From positions 1 through 64,000 of the forward strand of contig JAJCYM010000057.1 in assembly GCA_029262895.1 (NCBI GenBank): 64,000 nucleotides of DNA. The letters run 5' to 3'. The notes beneath the pieces were generated by a model. It worked only from the letters and a program-made list of their open reading frames with translations, made no database searches and was not told the DNA's origin. Positions 42,854 to 51,593 of this stretch are shown here, piece by piece. The first letter of the stretch is position 1; each line of letters opens with the position of its first letter. The translations under genes were made by a program, and so were the position numbers. Source of the DNA: Roseivirga sp. (GTDB lineage: Bacteria > Bacteroidota > Bacteroidia > Cytophagales > Cyclobacteriaceae).

Positions 42854-44653
42854 TTAACCCTTCTTAGCCAACCAGGCCTCACGTCTTTGAGCCGCCTTGC
42901 TATCTGCATTTTGATCCCAGGTGGTTCTTCGTGCTTTTGAAGCCTCTAAAGTAACCTGCACAGATTTCTTCACGCCCCATCGTTCAAACTCAATGGATAT
43001 CTTTTCTCCCGGCTTGTGATTTTTCAAAATATCATTGACATTAGAAATCCCCGCAAGGCTGGTTCCGGCAATTGTAGTGATTTGATCTTCTGCCTCAATA
43101 CCAGCATTGTAAAGGGGGCCTCCTATGGTAGCATTTGATGTCAGTTGTCCACGCCCATCCCGAATTCGAATATTGTCTCCCAGACTAGCGGCCTCGGGAT
43201 TTGACAAATTGAAATTCAACCCCATTTTCTTGAACAGGCTGGTATAATCCGGCATTTGACTGTTGAAAATATAATCTCCGAAAAACTGGTTAGCAAACCT
43301 TGCTCCTGCGTACTCGGCCAGTGTGGCCTGTAAATCACGAACTGCATATGGAATTTCGGGCTTTCCATATTTCTGCCAAACCAACTTCATATAATCATCC
43401 AGGTTTAGGCCATTATCCATAGACCTCAAGGACATGTCCAGGGCCAAACCCAAAACAGAGCCATAAGTGTAATATGAAATAAAAGTGTTACCTCGGTTTA
43501 CAGGGTCTACTGAGCGAGCAGCATCCACAAAAGGAGCCTGATAGCTCATCTCGATAGGTGTATGGAATTTGCGTCCTGGGGCGTTGATCACATAGTTAAC
43601 TGCTCCACCAAGTCCATTGGCATATTGCTTTTTGGTAATACTGCCAGACCTTGCTCTTATCAGGTTGGTATAGTAGCTGGTAAAACCTTCTGCGAACCAC
43701 AATTCTCCAGACATATTGGCCTCTTCAAAGTTGAATGGCTCCAGGGATTTGGGGCGAATACGTTCAACATTCCAGCAATGGAAAAACTCATGGGAAATAG
43801 TGCCCATAGAGGTAGATGCCAATGGCCGGTCAGCCGGTTTTCCGCTGACCACATAAGTCGAGTTTCTATGCTCCATGCCATCTCCACTGGCATTTGGTAC
43901 GTAGCAGGAAAGGAAAGTGTATTCACCATAATCAAAGTCGGGTAACTCTCCGAAAACAGCTTTTTGCTGTTCGACCACACCCATCAATTCCTCAAAATAC
44001 TTATCCACCTCGGCATCTGTCGCAGGGGTATGCAGTGCGAGACGAATGTTTTTCCCATCAAGCTTTCTTTCTCTCAAATGAAAGTCCGCAATCTCTGTAG
44101 GGCTATCCATGAAGTAGTAATTGTTTGGTGCATAATAGGTACCATCATCCATTGCTTTCATTTGGGTGGCCACCTTCCAATTGGAACCTTGAGGTAAATT
44201 GTACTTCACCTTTACAGGCCTGTGCCCAAGATTTCGGGCAAAAGCAAATGTGGCGGGAATGTTCAAATGGGCATGAGTTTCGTCAACTCCCGAATAAGTA
44301 CCGCCTGCCCGATTGGCGTAAAGTGTATATTTAAAATTGACCGTTCCGTCATGTCCGCTAACATCCCATTGATGAGGGTTTGGTCTTGTAATTTTGAGCT
44401 CATTGCCTTTGCTGTCTGTGGCTTTAACCGAATAGACATTTTTAGCAAACTCATGCAAGGCATATCGGCCGGGAGAGGTACGACTCATGCGCACCTCCAG
44501 CACCTTATCTTCAAGGTTCGCAAACTTGATAGCCACATCCATTTCATGGTGAACCACATTGTCAAAAGAGACTTCGTATTCAGTATAGGTTTGGGCTTGA
44601 ATGGCCAAGGCGATCAAGCTTAGCACGATAATAAGTGATGTTTTGAGTTTCAT
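42854..44653 (-). CDS. M61 family metallopeptidase with PDZ domain
   Basis: 599 residues from the start chosen here, where a signal peptide begins (LIIVLSLIALAIQAQ); the longer frame adds 23 residues before it. The N-terminal beta-domain (about 25-190) is M61-specific. The zinc site is H288-E289-x-x-H292 in ISHEFFHCW, with the third ligand Glu322 in WFAEGFTSYYTNL, as in glycyl aminopeptidases. A PDZ domain (about 490-580: ASLGDNIRIRDGRGQLT, LYNAGIEAEDQITTIAG, KPGEKISIEF) follows. Exported, probably periplasmic or surface. M61 enzymes remove N-terminal residues such as glycine or act as broad proteases. It is 40 bp downstream of the RidA-like lipoprotein, both leftward. Confidence 0.92.
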   Translation of the reverse strand: MKLKTSLIIVLSLIALAIQAQTYTEYEVSFDNVVHHEMDVAIKFANLEDKVLEVRMSRTSPGRYALHEFAKNVYSVKATDSKGNELKITRPNPHQWDVSGHDGTVNFKYTLYANRAGGTYSGVDETHAHLNIPATFAFARNLGHRPVKVKYNLPQGSNWKVATQMKAMDDGTYYAPNNYYFMDSPTEIADFHLRERKLDGKNIRLALHTPATDAEVDKYFEELMGVVEQQKAVFGELPDFDYGEYTFLSCYVPNASGDGMEHRNSTYVVSGKPADRPLASTSMGTISHEFFHCWNVERIRPKSLEPFNFEEANMSGELWFAEGFTSYYTNLIRARSGSITKKQYANGLGGAVNYVINAPGRKFHTPIEMSYQAPFVDAARSVDPVNRGNTFISYYTYGSVLGLALDMSLRSMDNGLNLDDYMKLVWQKYGKPEIPYAVRDLQATLAEYAGARFANQFFGDYIFNSQMPDYTSLFKKMGLNFNLSNPEAASLGDNIRIRDGRGQLTSNATIGGPLYNAGIEAEDQITTIAGTSLAGISNVNDILKNHKPGEKISIEFERWGVKKSVQVTLEASKARRTTWDQNADSKAAQRREAWLAKKG

Positions 44654-44693
44654 AAATGTTGTTTTTATTTCTGTTCTGACAGCTTTTGAGTTA

Positions 44694-45206
44694 CTAATAA
44701 ACGGCTCTGACTTCAATTTCAATAAACTTGTTCGGATCTACCAACTGATAAACCCCAATAGTACTTCGAGCCACTTTATTCGGGTTTTCCGCATTATTAA
44801 AGTATTCTCCATAGGCCTTAAACCAGGCTTGAAAATCAGGCTTGTTATCGTTTTCCGGATCAGGTGCGACATATACCTTCATAGAAATAACATCCTTCAG
44901 GCTTAGCCCTTCTTCACCCAAATATTCATTGATCCGTTTTAAGGCACTTACACTTTGGTCATACGTATCACCAAACCGACCTCTATCTCCTTCTGGTTTA
45001 GATTCATCCTTCACATTAGCCACTATGCCACTGGCGAAATAAAGACTGTTTCCAGCCGGAACTTTTACCCCTTTAAGGATAGACGATCCATCACGTTCCA
45101 ATCTTGTGATACCTTGCACCTCATCATCGTCATCATCCTCCGTTTCACATGCCAAGAAGGCCAAAGGTAGGGCCAGTAGTAGGTAAAAATATGATTTGAA
45201 TTTCAT
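44694..45206 (-). CDS. Exported RidA/YjgF-like lipoprotein
   Basis: About 170 residues from the start chosen here (MKFKSYFYLLLALPLAFLAC), which is a lipoprotein signal; the longer open frame upstream has no protein-like features. Behind the lipid cysteine comes an acidic spacer (ETEDDDDDEVQG) and then a RidA fold: VPAGNSLYFASGIVA, YDQSVSALKRINEYLGEEG, LSLKDVISMKVYVAPD, ARSTIGVYQLVDPNKFIEIE. The conserved arginine of imine deaminases is present in ARSTIG. RidA enzymes normally work in the cytoplasm, hydrolysing reactive enamine/imine intermediates; this one would sit in the cell envelope. Divergent from the BNR/VPS10-like gene, with a 103-bp shared promoter region. Confidence 0.85.
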   Translation of the reverse strand: MKFKSYFYLLLALPLAFLACETEDDDDDEVQGITRLERDGSSILKGVKVPAGNSLYFASGIVANVKDESKPEGDRGRFGDTYDQSVSALKRINEYLGEEGLSLKDVISMKVYVAPDPENDNKPDFQAWFKAYGEYFNNAENPNKVARSTIGVYQLVDPNKFIEIEVRAVY

Positions 45207-45309
45207 AGCAGAATCTTTGCCTTGAATATACAAAAGTTCAGTGTTCAGACGGGATTGGTTTTTACAAAGGGCATCACTATCTTTCAAATCGACCTTAACC
45301 GAAATACAC

Positions 45310-48300
45310 ATGAAATTGTTTAGATCACTTTCTCTGCTCACCTTTTTGCTCTCGTTTATTTTGTTTTCTGCCGAAGCGCAGCGCAGGAAAAAACGTAATG
45401 TTGAACCCGAAGGCACTACTTATGATGCCAAGCTTTACAGCGCCTTGGAATGGAGAAATATCGGGCCATTTCGCGGAGGTAGAGCTACTGCAGTGTCCGG
45501 GGTCACCTCCGATCCACTGACCTATTATATGGGTGCTACAGGAGGTGGAGTTTGGAAAACTGCTGACGCTGGAAAAAGTTGGAAGAATATCTCAGATGGT
45601 TTTTTTAAAACAGGCTCTGTTGGGGCCATCGCGGTTTCAGAATCTGACCCCAATGTTATTTATGTAGGCATGGGTGAGGCTCCGGTTAGAGGGGTAATGA
45701 CCTCGCATGGTGACGGAGTTTACAAATCAACAGATGGGGGTAAAACCTGGAAGCATATGGGGCTTGACAAGACTCGCCAAATCTCCAAAGTGCAGGTGCA
45801 TCCTGCGAATCCCGATATTGTATTTGTGGGTGCCCAGGGTAGCCCTTATGGTGCTACAGAAGATAGGGGCATTTACCGATCCCAGGATGGAGGTCAAACC
45901 TGGGAAAAGGTACATTATATTGACGAGAATTCCGGGGTCAGTGACCTGAGCATGGACATGAATAATCCGAGAATTGTTTATGCTGCATTTTGGGATCATA
46001 GGCGTTATCCCTGGTATGTCCAGAGCGGTGGGCCAGGTTCCGGAATCTGGAAAACTGAGGACGGAGGTGATACCTGGACACAGCTAAAAGGTGGATTGCC
46101 AAAAGGGGTAATGGGAAAAATTGGTGTATCTGTTTCTGGTGCCAATCCAGAGCGGGTTTACGCCATCATAGAAGCAGATAAAGGAGGTTTGTATCGTTCC
46201 GAGAACGGAGGAAAGACCTGGACCCTGATCAACCCTGACCGATTGCTCCGTGCCCGTTCCTGGTACTATATGCACATTCAGGCACATCCAACTGATGCTG
46301 ACGGTGTTTTTGTAATGAATGCTCCGGCATTGGAATCAACCGATGGTGGCAAGACCTTCAGAAATATGCAAACCCCGCATGGGGACAACCATCGCATATG
46401 GGTAAATCCCAAACAGCCCGAATATATGATTAATGCTAATGATGGTGGTGCCAATGTTTCCATTAATGGTGGGAAGAATTGGAGTTTACAGAACAATCAG
46501 CCGACAGCGCAATTTTATCGCGTTAATGCCGATAATCAATATCCATATAGAGTCTATGGAGGGCAGCAAGATAACAGCTCCGTGTCCATTTTGTCTAAAG
46601 ATGAAGGGCCGGGAATTGGCTGGGAAGATTTTTATCCTGTCGGGGGCTGCGAAAGCGCCTATTCAGCTTTTGATCCTGACAATCCACAATATATCTACTC
46701 AGGCTGTTATCAGGGAATAATCTCTGAATGGAATGCTAAAACTAAACAGACCAAGGATGTGATGGCCTATCCATTTCAGGGTTTGGGTACTAACCCCAGG
46801 GATGTGAAATATCGATTCAATTGGAATGCGCCCATCATTGCTTCCAAACATGATCCATCTGTAATTTATCATGCCGGAAATAAGTTACTAAAGACATCCA
46901 ACAGGGGAATTACCTGGGAAGAAATCAGCCCTGACCTGACAAAAAATGATACCTCCAATATCAATTGGGGCGGTGGCCCGATAACGAATGAAGGTGCCGG
47001 TGGAGAGATTTATCACGCTATCTATTATGTAGCGGAGTCACCACATACGCCTGATGTAATTTACACAGGTGCAGATGATGGCTTGGTACACATTACCAAG
47101 GATGGAGGCGCCAATTGGACCAACATCTCACCGCCAAATGTGGAAGAGGGCATGGTGAACCAGATAGAGGTCTCTCCGCATGACCCGGGCACGGTTTATA
47201 TCGCTTATAACAGATACAAATTCAACGATTTCACACCTCATATTTTCAAATCTACGGACTATGGACAGAATTGGACCCGCATCGTAAATGGGATTGGTGA
47301 AGAGGCTCATATTAGGGTGGTTAGAGAAGACCCAGCCAAGAAAGATTTACTATATGCCGGAACCGAATTGGGGCTCTATATTTCCTTTGACGGGGGAGTG
47401 AAATGGAACGAATTTCAGCAGAATTTACCCGTTGTACCAATCACGGATTTGATGGTGCATCAAAACGATTTGATTGTGGCCACCCAAGGTCGGGCATTCT
47501 GGATATTGGATGACATTACGCCATTACACCACCTGGAAGAATCGGCTGGAGCTGACTTCTTTGTTTATGAACCAAGAGCCACCATTCGCGATAATGTTTT
47601 TAGAAGCAATAATCCACAGCTAGGAAAGAACCCATATCCCGGACTTAGCATGTTCTATTATATCAAAGAGGATGTAGACTCAATTCCATTGTCGGTAGAA
47701 ATTATGGATGCTGATGGTGGCAAGGTCAGAAATTTTGCCACGGATGAAGAGGATAAGCAAAAGAAGATCACTAAGAAGTCAGGGATGAATCGGTTTAACT
47801 GGAATTTGTCTAAGACAAATTTCGATGGGGTGGATGGTGTCTTTGTAGGCCTGGGAGCTGGTGGCCATAGAGTGGCACCTGGCAATTATACCGTAAAGCT
47901 CACCTATGGAGAAACGGAGATATCAAAAACATTTGAAGTAAAACCTGATCCAAAATGGGAAGCTGCACCGCGAGAATATGAAGAGCAGCAAAATGAGTTG
48001 GGACGGGTGAGGATAATGATTGAGTCTTTGCAGGAAAAGGCCAATAACCTACGTTCTGTCAGGGTTCAGATCAAGGATTTGAAATCCAGAATTTCAGAAG
48101 AGGATTTTGAAGAAATCCATACAAGGGCAGATGAGCTGATTGAAGAGATTGATGGGCTAGAAGACAGAATGGTACAGCCGAAGCAAAAGACTTTCCAGGA
48201 TGTGATTAATTTCCCAAACAAATTGGAAGTGAACCTCTTGCATATTTACGGTGCAATCAATGGCATTGAACCTCCGGTAACTGATGGTCAGAAGCAACGT

Positions 48301-48432
48301 GTGAGGGATTTGCAGCAAGAGTTCACCAAGTTGATGGATGACATACAATCACTGGACCAAAAAGTAGCGGATTTTAATTCACTAATCAGAGAAAATCAAG
48401 TACCATTTATTTCACCCAAAAAGAAGAAGTAA
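45310..48432 (+). CDS. Secreted BNR/Asp-box (VPS10/sortilin-like) beta-propeller protein
   Basis: 1040 residues from the start chosen here (MKLFRSLSL), where the signal peptide begins (LLTFLLSFILFSAEAQ); the open frame starts 23 codons earlier without a signal. Residues about 40-760 contain at least ten Asp-box repeats of the S/T-x-D-x-G-x-T/S-W type (TADAGKSWKNI, STDGGKTWKHM, SQDGGQTWEKV, TEDGGDTWTQL, SENGGKTWTLI, SINGGKNWSLQ, TSNRGITWEEI, TKDGGANWTNI, STDYGQNWTRI, SFDGGVKWNEF), the pattern of VPS10/sortilin and BNR propellers. A beta domain and a coiled-coil (about 890-1030: ELGRVRIMIESLQEKANNL) close the protein. Such proteins are often annotated as glycosyl hydrolases, but no catalytic site is identifiable. 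Probably on the surface or in the periplasm. Confidence 0.87.
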   Translation: MKLFRSLSLLTFLLSFILFSAEAQRRKKRNVEPEGTTYDAKLYSALEWRNIGPFRGGRATAVSGVTSDPLTYYMGATGGGVWKTADAGKSWKNISDGFFKTGSVGAIAVSESDPNVIYVGMGEAPVRGVMTSHGDGVYKSTDGGKTWKHMGLDKTRQISKVQVHPANPDIVFVGAQGSPYGATEDRGIYRSQDGGQTWEKVHYIDENSGVSDLSMDMNNPRIVYAAFWDHRRYPWYVQSGGPGSGIWKTEDGGDTWTQLKGGLPKGVMGKIGVSVSGANPERVYAIIEADKGGLYRSENGGKTWTLINPDRLLRARSWYYMHIQAHPTDADGVFVMNAPALESTDGGKTFRNMQTPHGDNHRIWVNPKQPEYMINANDGGANVSINGGKNWSLQNNQPTAQFYRVNADNQYPYRVYGGQQDNSSVSILSKDEGPGIGWEDFYPVGGCESAYSAFDPDNPQYIYSGCYQGIISEWNAKTKQTKDVMAYPFQGLGTNPRDVKYRFNWNAPIIASKHDPSVIYHAGNKLLKTSNRGITWEEISPDLTKNDTSNINWGGGPITNEGAGGEIYHAIYYVAESPHTPDVIYTGADDGLVHITKDGGANWTNISPPNVEEGMVNQIEVSPHDPGTVYIAYNRYKFNDFTPHIFKSTDYGQNWTRIVNGIGEEAHIRVVREDPAKKDLLYAGTELGLYISFDGGVKWNEFQQNLPVVPITDLMVHQNDLIVATQGRAFWILDDITPLHHLEESAGADFFVYEPRATIRDNVFRSNNPQLGKNPYPGLSMFYYIKEDVDSIPLSVEIMDADGGKVRNFATDEEDKQKKITKKSGMNRFNWNLSKTNFDGVDGVFVGLGAGGHRVAPGNYTVKLTYGETEISKTFEVKPDPKWEAAPREYEEQQNELGRVRIMIESLQEKANNLRSVRVQIKDLKSRISEEDFEEIHTRADELIEEIDGLEDRMVQPKQKTFQDVINFPNKLEVNLLHIYGAINGIEPPVTDGQKQRVRDLQQEFTKLMDDIQSLDQKVADFNSLIRENQVPFISPKKKK

Positions 48433-48443
48433 TTCTAATTCGA

Positions 48444-50675
48444 TCATCTCTTTAGATTAATGGTTGCGAAATCCTGATTTGAAATGGTGTCGTTGTAGGT
48501 CATAAATTCACCAACTGCACCAATTAGGTTGAAATGATTAAGGTCAGGGTGGATATCCGATCTTTTCATCCCTATGATATAAGCCTTATTGGGCAAATCG
48601 AGATAGTGTGTAATGTTGTCTTGGTTCAGCTTAGTCCATTGGCCAATTTGATCGGTTACGCCAATGACGCCATGATAGCCATCACCTTCCCTTCTAAGCC
48701 ATACTGAAATCATTTTTTCGAAGGTGTACTTTCTATTATGCTTTCCAAACCACTTCAACCCGGTGCTTTGGTCTTGATCTGTGTCTACCAAGACGTTCAG
48801 TGCCATAGCCTTTGGGTTTGGATCATTGTATAAATCAAACCTAAACCAGATTGAATCCGAAGGGGCATCAAAATAATAGCTCATTGATTTAGCGTCCGAA
48901 AGGCTCTTGGAGACCCCATCTTCTTTTGGATCTTCAAGAATCTGCTGCCAGACTATATTTTGAACCTTTATGGGTATGGCTGGTGGTTGGAATTGCTCTT
49001 TGATCTCGAAGGTTCCTTTGACATCTCCCCAGGCTAATGACATCACCAGGGTTTCAGGGTCTTTCAAATCGAGGTCATACTTTAAGTTTTCGGTGAAGCT
49101 CTCAGCCTTTTCCGGTGTAATATCAACGCGCAATGCATCAAACGATGGGTCATAATTGAAACTACCCCATTGACCAGACAATTGATTGAATATAATGGTC
49201 CAGGTATTCTCGTTTGGGATAACAAAGAAGTCATAGTTTCCCTTTTTTAACGGTTGGTCATTGATGAGCACGTCACGATTTAATCGAAAAGAGGTGGCTC
49301 CATTGGCTCCTGCTCTCCAAACCCTTCCATAAGGTACCATTCCACCCCATATTTCTCGACCTTTTGCAGCCGGTCTATGATAGCTGATACTCACCTCTGT
49401 CGTTCCTAAAACCTGGCTGACAGCAGCTCTTGGACTAGGCATTAATGGAGTGCCAATTTTTTGATTTTCCTCCCAACCCTTGTTAATGAATCTATGAACC
49501 ACAGTATTGACCTGAAGTGGATATTCCAAAAAAGGAAGGGCTCCAACCATATCCATGGGTCGAAACATAATTTCGAGATGTGGATTCATCGCCATAAATT
49601 TTTGCCATTTGAAAATGGTTGGCTTGACGATATTTCTGGAACCGTAAGAATCACCATTTGAGGCGATCACCAGAATAGGAATGTTCAGGTCTTTTAATGC
49701 CTGTGTAAGGTCAATCGTGGTGAACTCAGAATAAAAAACTTCATAGGCGTAGAGACTAGTATTTTCCTTGCTAATGTTATTTACAAAGGGCGTGTTTTTA
49801 AGATAATCGCTGGTAAACTTATGTTTTGGGATTCTATCTTCAATTGTTCCTAACGCAATTTCGAATACCGGAAAAGTATGATCAATCAGTGTTTTTCGCT
49901 GATCTTGAGAGATATTCTGACCTATTTCCTTTGGGAATAAAAAGGAGGAGGTAAGATAACCTTCAAACGAAATAAGGCCAGTCACACTTTCCGGGTATTG
50001 CGTAGCAAAATGCCCAGCCATTAGAAATCCATCAAGAACACCACCAATGAATGCCTGGGTGATTTTTTCGTTTGCCATCAGTCTTTGAATGGCCTTGGAA
50101 ACTCCGGAGGTCCAGGTAAGTTTTGATGGGTGGAGTTTTGTAGGTGGTTGATAGGCGTCTGTGCCTCCAAAACCGGGTAGGGTAATGGCGTACATTGTGT
50201 ATCGATCTTGATTGGCCGTCATAAACGAATCAAAAATGGCTGCCCCGTATCCCAGTGGAGGAATTAGAATCAGACTTTTCGGACCATTGCCTACTTTCTT
50301 TACTCCACCCAGTTCGTTGTTGGCAGTCACTTTCTTATTCAAGGGTCTAGATTCTAGAAGTTGGGCATCACCATTGATAGCTGCAAAGGCCAAAGAGGTC
50401 ATTTTGAATCGTTGAATCGCCCCGTCAGCCGCTCCCATTTCATCATACAGTAATTTGTAAAAAGTGACTAAATTCTGAGAACGATCGTGCTTAGGCTGAT
50501 TTGAGTCTGTTGCCACTTTAAGCAGATCAAGCCAGTCTTTTTGAGTACTTGGTTCGATGTTCAAATCAAGACGTTGGACAAGTGCTTCCAGTCTTTGCTC
50601 CAGCGAATTTTCGCTCTGGGCACGAACGGAATTAAGGGTTGCAAGTAAAAGAACTAGTATAAAATGCCTTCTCAT
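48444..50675 (-). CDS. Secreted alpha/beta-hydrolase-like (nucleophile lost) + DUF2911 protein (module B)
   Basis: About 743 residues, started at MRRHFILVLL where the signal peptide begins (HFILVLLLATLNSVRAQ). Same architecture as 39822-42086: alpha/beta-hydrolase-like region (LILIPPLGYGAAIFDSF, ITLPGFGGTDAYQPP), nucleophile elbow GGVLDG at 211-216, with Val213 in the serine position, then DUF2911 (SPRAAVSQVLGTTEVSISYH, GRVWRAGANGATSFRLNRDV, LKKGNYDFFVIPNENTWTII) and a similar unassigned C-terminal beta domain (DSIWFRFDLYNDPNPKAMAL, ending DFATINLKR). It follows the module B regulator by about 100 bp, so here it is downstream of the sensor pair, not upstream as in module A. Its stop is 11 bp from the stop of the convergent BNR gene. 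Confidence 0.85.
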   Translation of the reverse strand: MRRHFILVLLLATLNSVRAQSENSLEQRLEALVQRLDLNIEPSTQKDWLDLLKVATDSNQPKHDRSQNLVTFYKLLYDEMGAADGAIQRFKMTSLAFAAINGDAQLLESRPLNKKVTANNELGGVKKVGNGPKSLILIPPLGYGAAIFDSFMTANQDRYTMYAITLPGFGGTDAYQPPTKLHPSKLTWTSGVSKAIQRLMANEKITQAFIGGVLDGFLMAGHFATQYPESVTGLISFEGYLTSSFLFPKEIGQNISQDQRKTLIDHTFPVFEIALGTIEDRIPKHKFTSDYLKNTPFVNNISKENTSLYAYEVFYSEFTTIDLTQALKDLNIPILVIASNGDSYGSRNIVKPTIFKWQKFMAMNPHLEIMFRPMDMVGALPFLEYPLQVNTVVHRFINKGWEENQKIGTPLMPSPRAAVSQVLGTTEVSISYHRPAAKGREIWGGMVPYGRVWRAGANGATSFRLNRDVLINDQPLKKGNYDFFVIPNENTWTIIFNQLSGQWGSFNYDPSFDALRVDITPEKAESFTENLKYDLDLKDPETLVMSLAWGDVKGTFEIKEQFQPPAIPIKVQNIVWQQILEDPKEDGVSKSLSDAKSMSYYFDAPSDSIWFRFDLYNDPNPKAMALNVLVDTDQDQSTGLKWFGKHNRKYTFEKMISVWLRREGDGYHGVIGVTDQIGQWTKLNQDNITHYLDLPNKAYIIGMKRSDIHPDLNHFNLIGAVGEFMTYNDTISNQDFATINLKR

Positions 50676-50774
50676 GGTTCTGTATCTATTCAGAATCAAA
50701 ATGAGGGCGAATTACTATTTCCTAAAGCAATATTCAGGGGTTTGAGTACAGCATGCAGTGACTTGCATGAGAAG

Positions 50775-51593
50775 TCAATTATTTGAAGAGTCTATGAGGG
50801 AGTTAATATTATTTCTATAGCCTCGACTCACCTTTACTTTGACGCCATTGGTGAGATGAGCAAAAAATTCACCATTGTAGTAAGGCTCGAGTTCCTTAAG
50901 GTGCCGGGTATTGATGATACTCGAATTATGGATGCGTAGGAAAATGGTGCTGTCCAGCCTTTGTCCCAAACCTTTGAGGCTTTCCCTCACCATGAAGGTA
51001 TGGTTAACAGTGTGGATTTTGACATAGTAATCGTCCGCTTCAATCCAGTAGATGTCACTGAAATTGACAAAATGAATCTTGCCAGATGCTTTAATGACTA
51101 ATCGGTTAAAGGCGGGCCTGGTGTTGTTTACCTCATTGATTATTTGGTTGGTAGAATCACTGGCCGAATCTCCAATACCCTTTAGAAGTTTAGCAATCTG
51201 ATTATTCAGATTGACGAGCGTTTTATTTTTGATATGAGATTTTGCCCTTTCGAGCACCTCGTTGAAACGCGCATTGGTAAAGGGCTTTAGCAAATAGTCT
51301 AAAGCCTGGATTTCAAAAGCACTAATAGCGTACTGATCATAAGCGGTGACAAATATGATAGTCGGCAGAGGATTCATCCTGATGTTGTTGATCACTTCAA
51401 AACCATTGATTTCAGGCATTTGAATATCTAAAAATATCAGGTCGGGGCTGTGTTCATTGATCTGCTCTATACTTTCAATACCGTCTTTGCAAATTGCACA
51501 GATTTGGATTTCCGAATCTCCTTCAAGCAATGTCCGGACGCCCTCGCGGGCTTGTTCCTCGTCATCTATAATGATGGTTTTAATCAGTGCCAT
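50775..51593 (-). CDS. LytTR-family response regulator (module B)
   Basis: 272 residues. Receiver domain with Asp10-Asp11, phospho-acceptor Asp56 (LIFLDIQMP), VTAYDQYA and LDYLLKPF; then a linker and LytTR domain (LVIKASGKIHFVNFSDIYWI, DDYYVKIHT, GLGQRLDSTIFLRIHNSSII, LKELEPYYNGEFFAHL). It is a clear paralogue of the module A regulator: the receiver core is largely identical, while the linker (about 121-165) is unrelated. Its start lies 14 bp inside the end of the kinase gene, so the two are co-translated. It probably controls nearby genes, including the DUF2911 gene downstream, but no LytTR-type direct-repeat site could be identified by eye. Confidence 0.93.
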   Translation of the reverse strand: MALIKTIIIDDEEQAREGVRTLLEGDSEIQICAICKDGIESIEQINEHSPDLIFLDIQMPEINGFEVINNIRMNPLPTIIFVTAYDQYAISAFEIQALDYLLKPFTNARFNEVLERAKSHIKNKTLVNLNNQIAKLLKGIGDSASDSTNQIINEVNNTRPAFNRLVIKASGKIHFVNFSDIYWIEADDYYVKIHTVNHTFMVRESLKGLGQRLDSTIFLRIHNSSIINTRHLKELEPYYNGEFFAHLTNGVKVKVSRGYRNNINSLIDSSNN

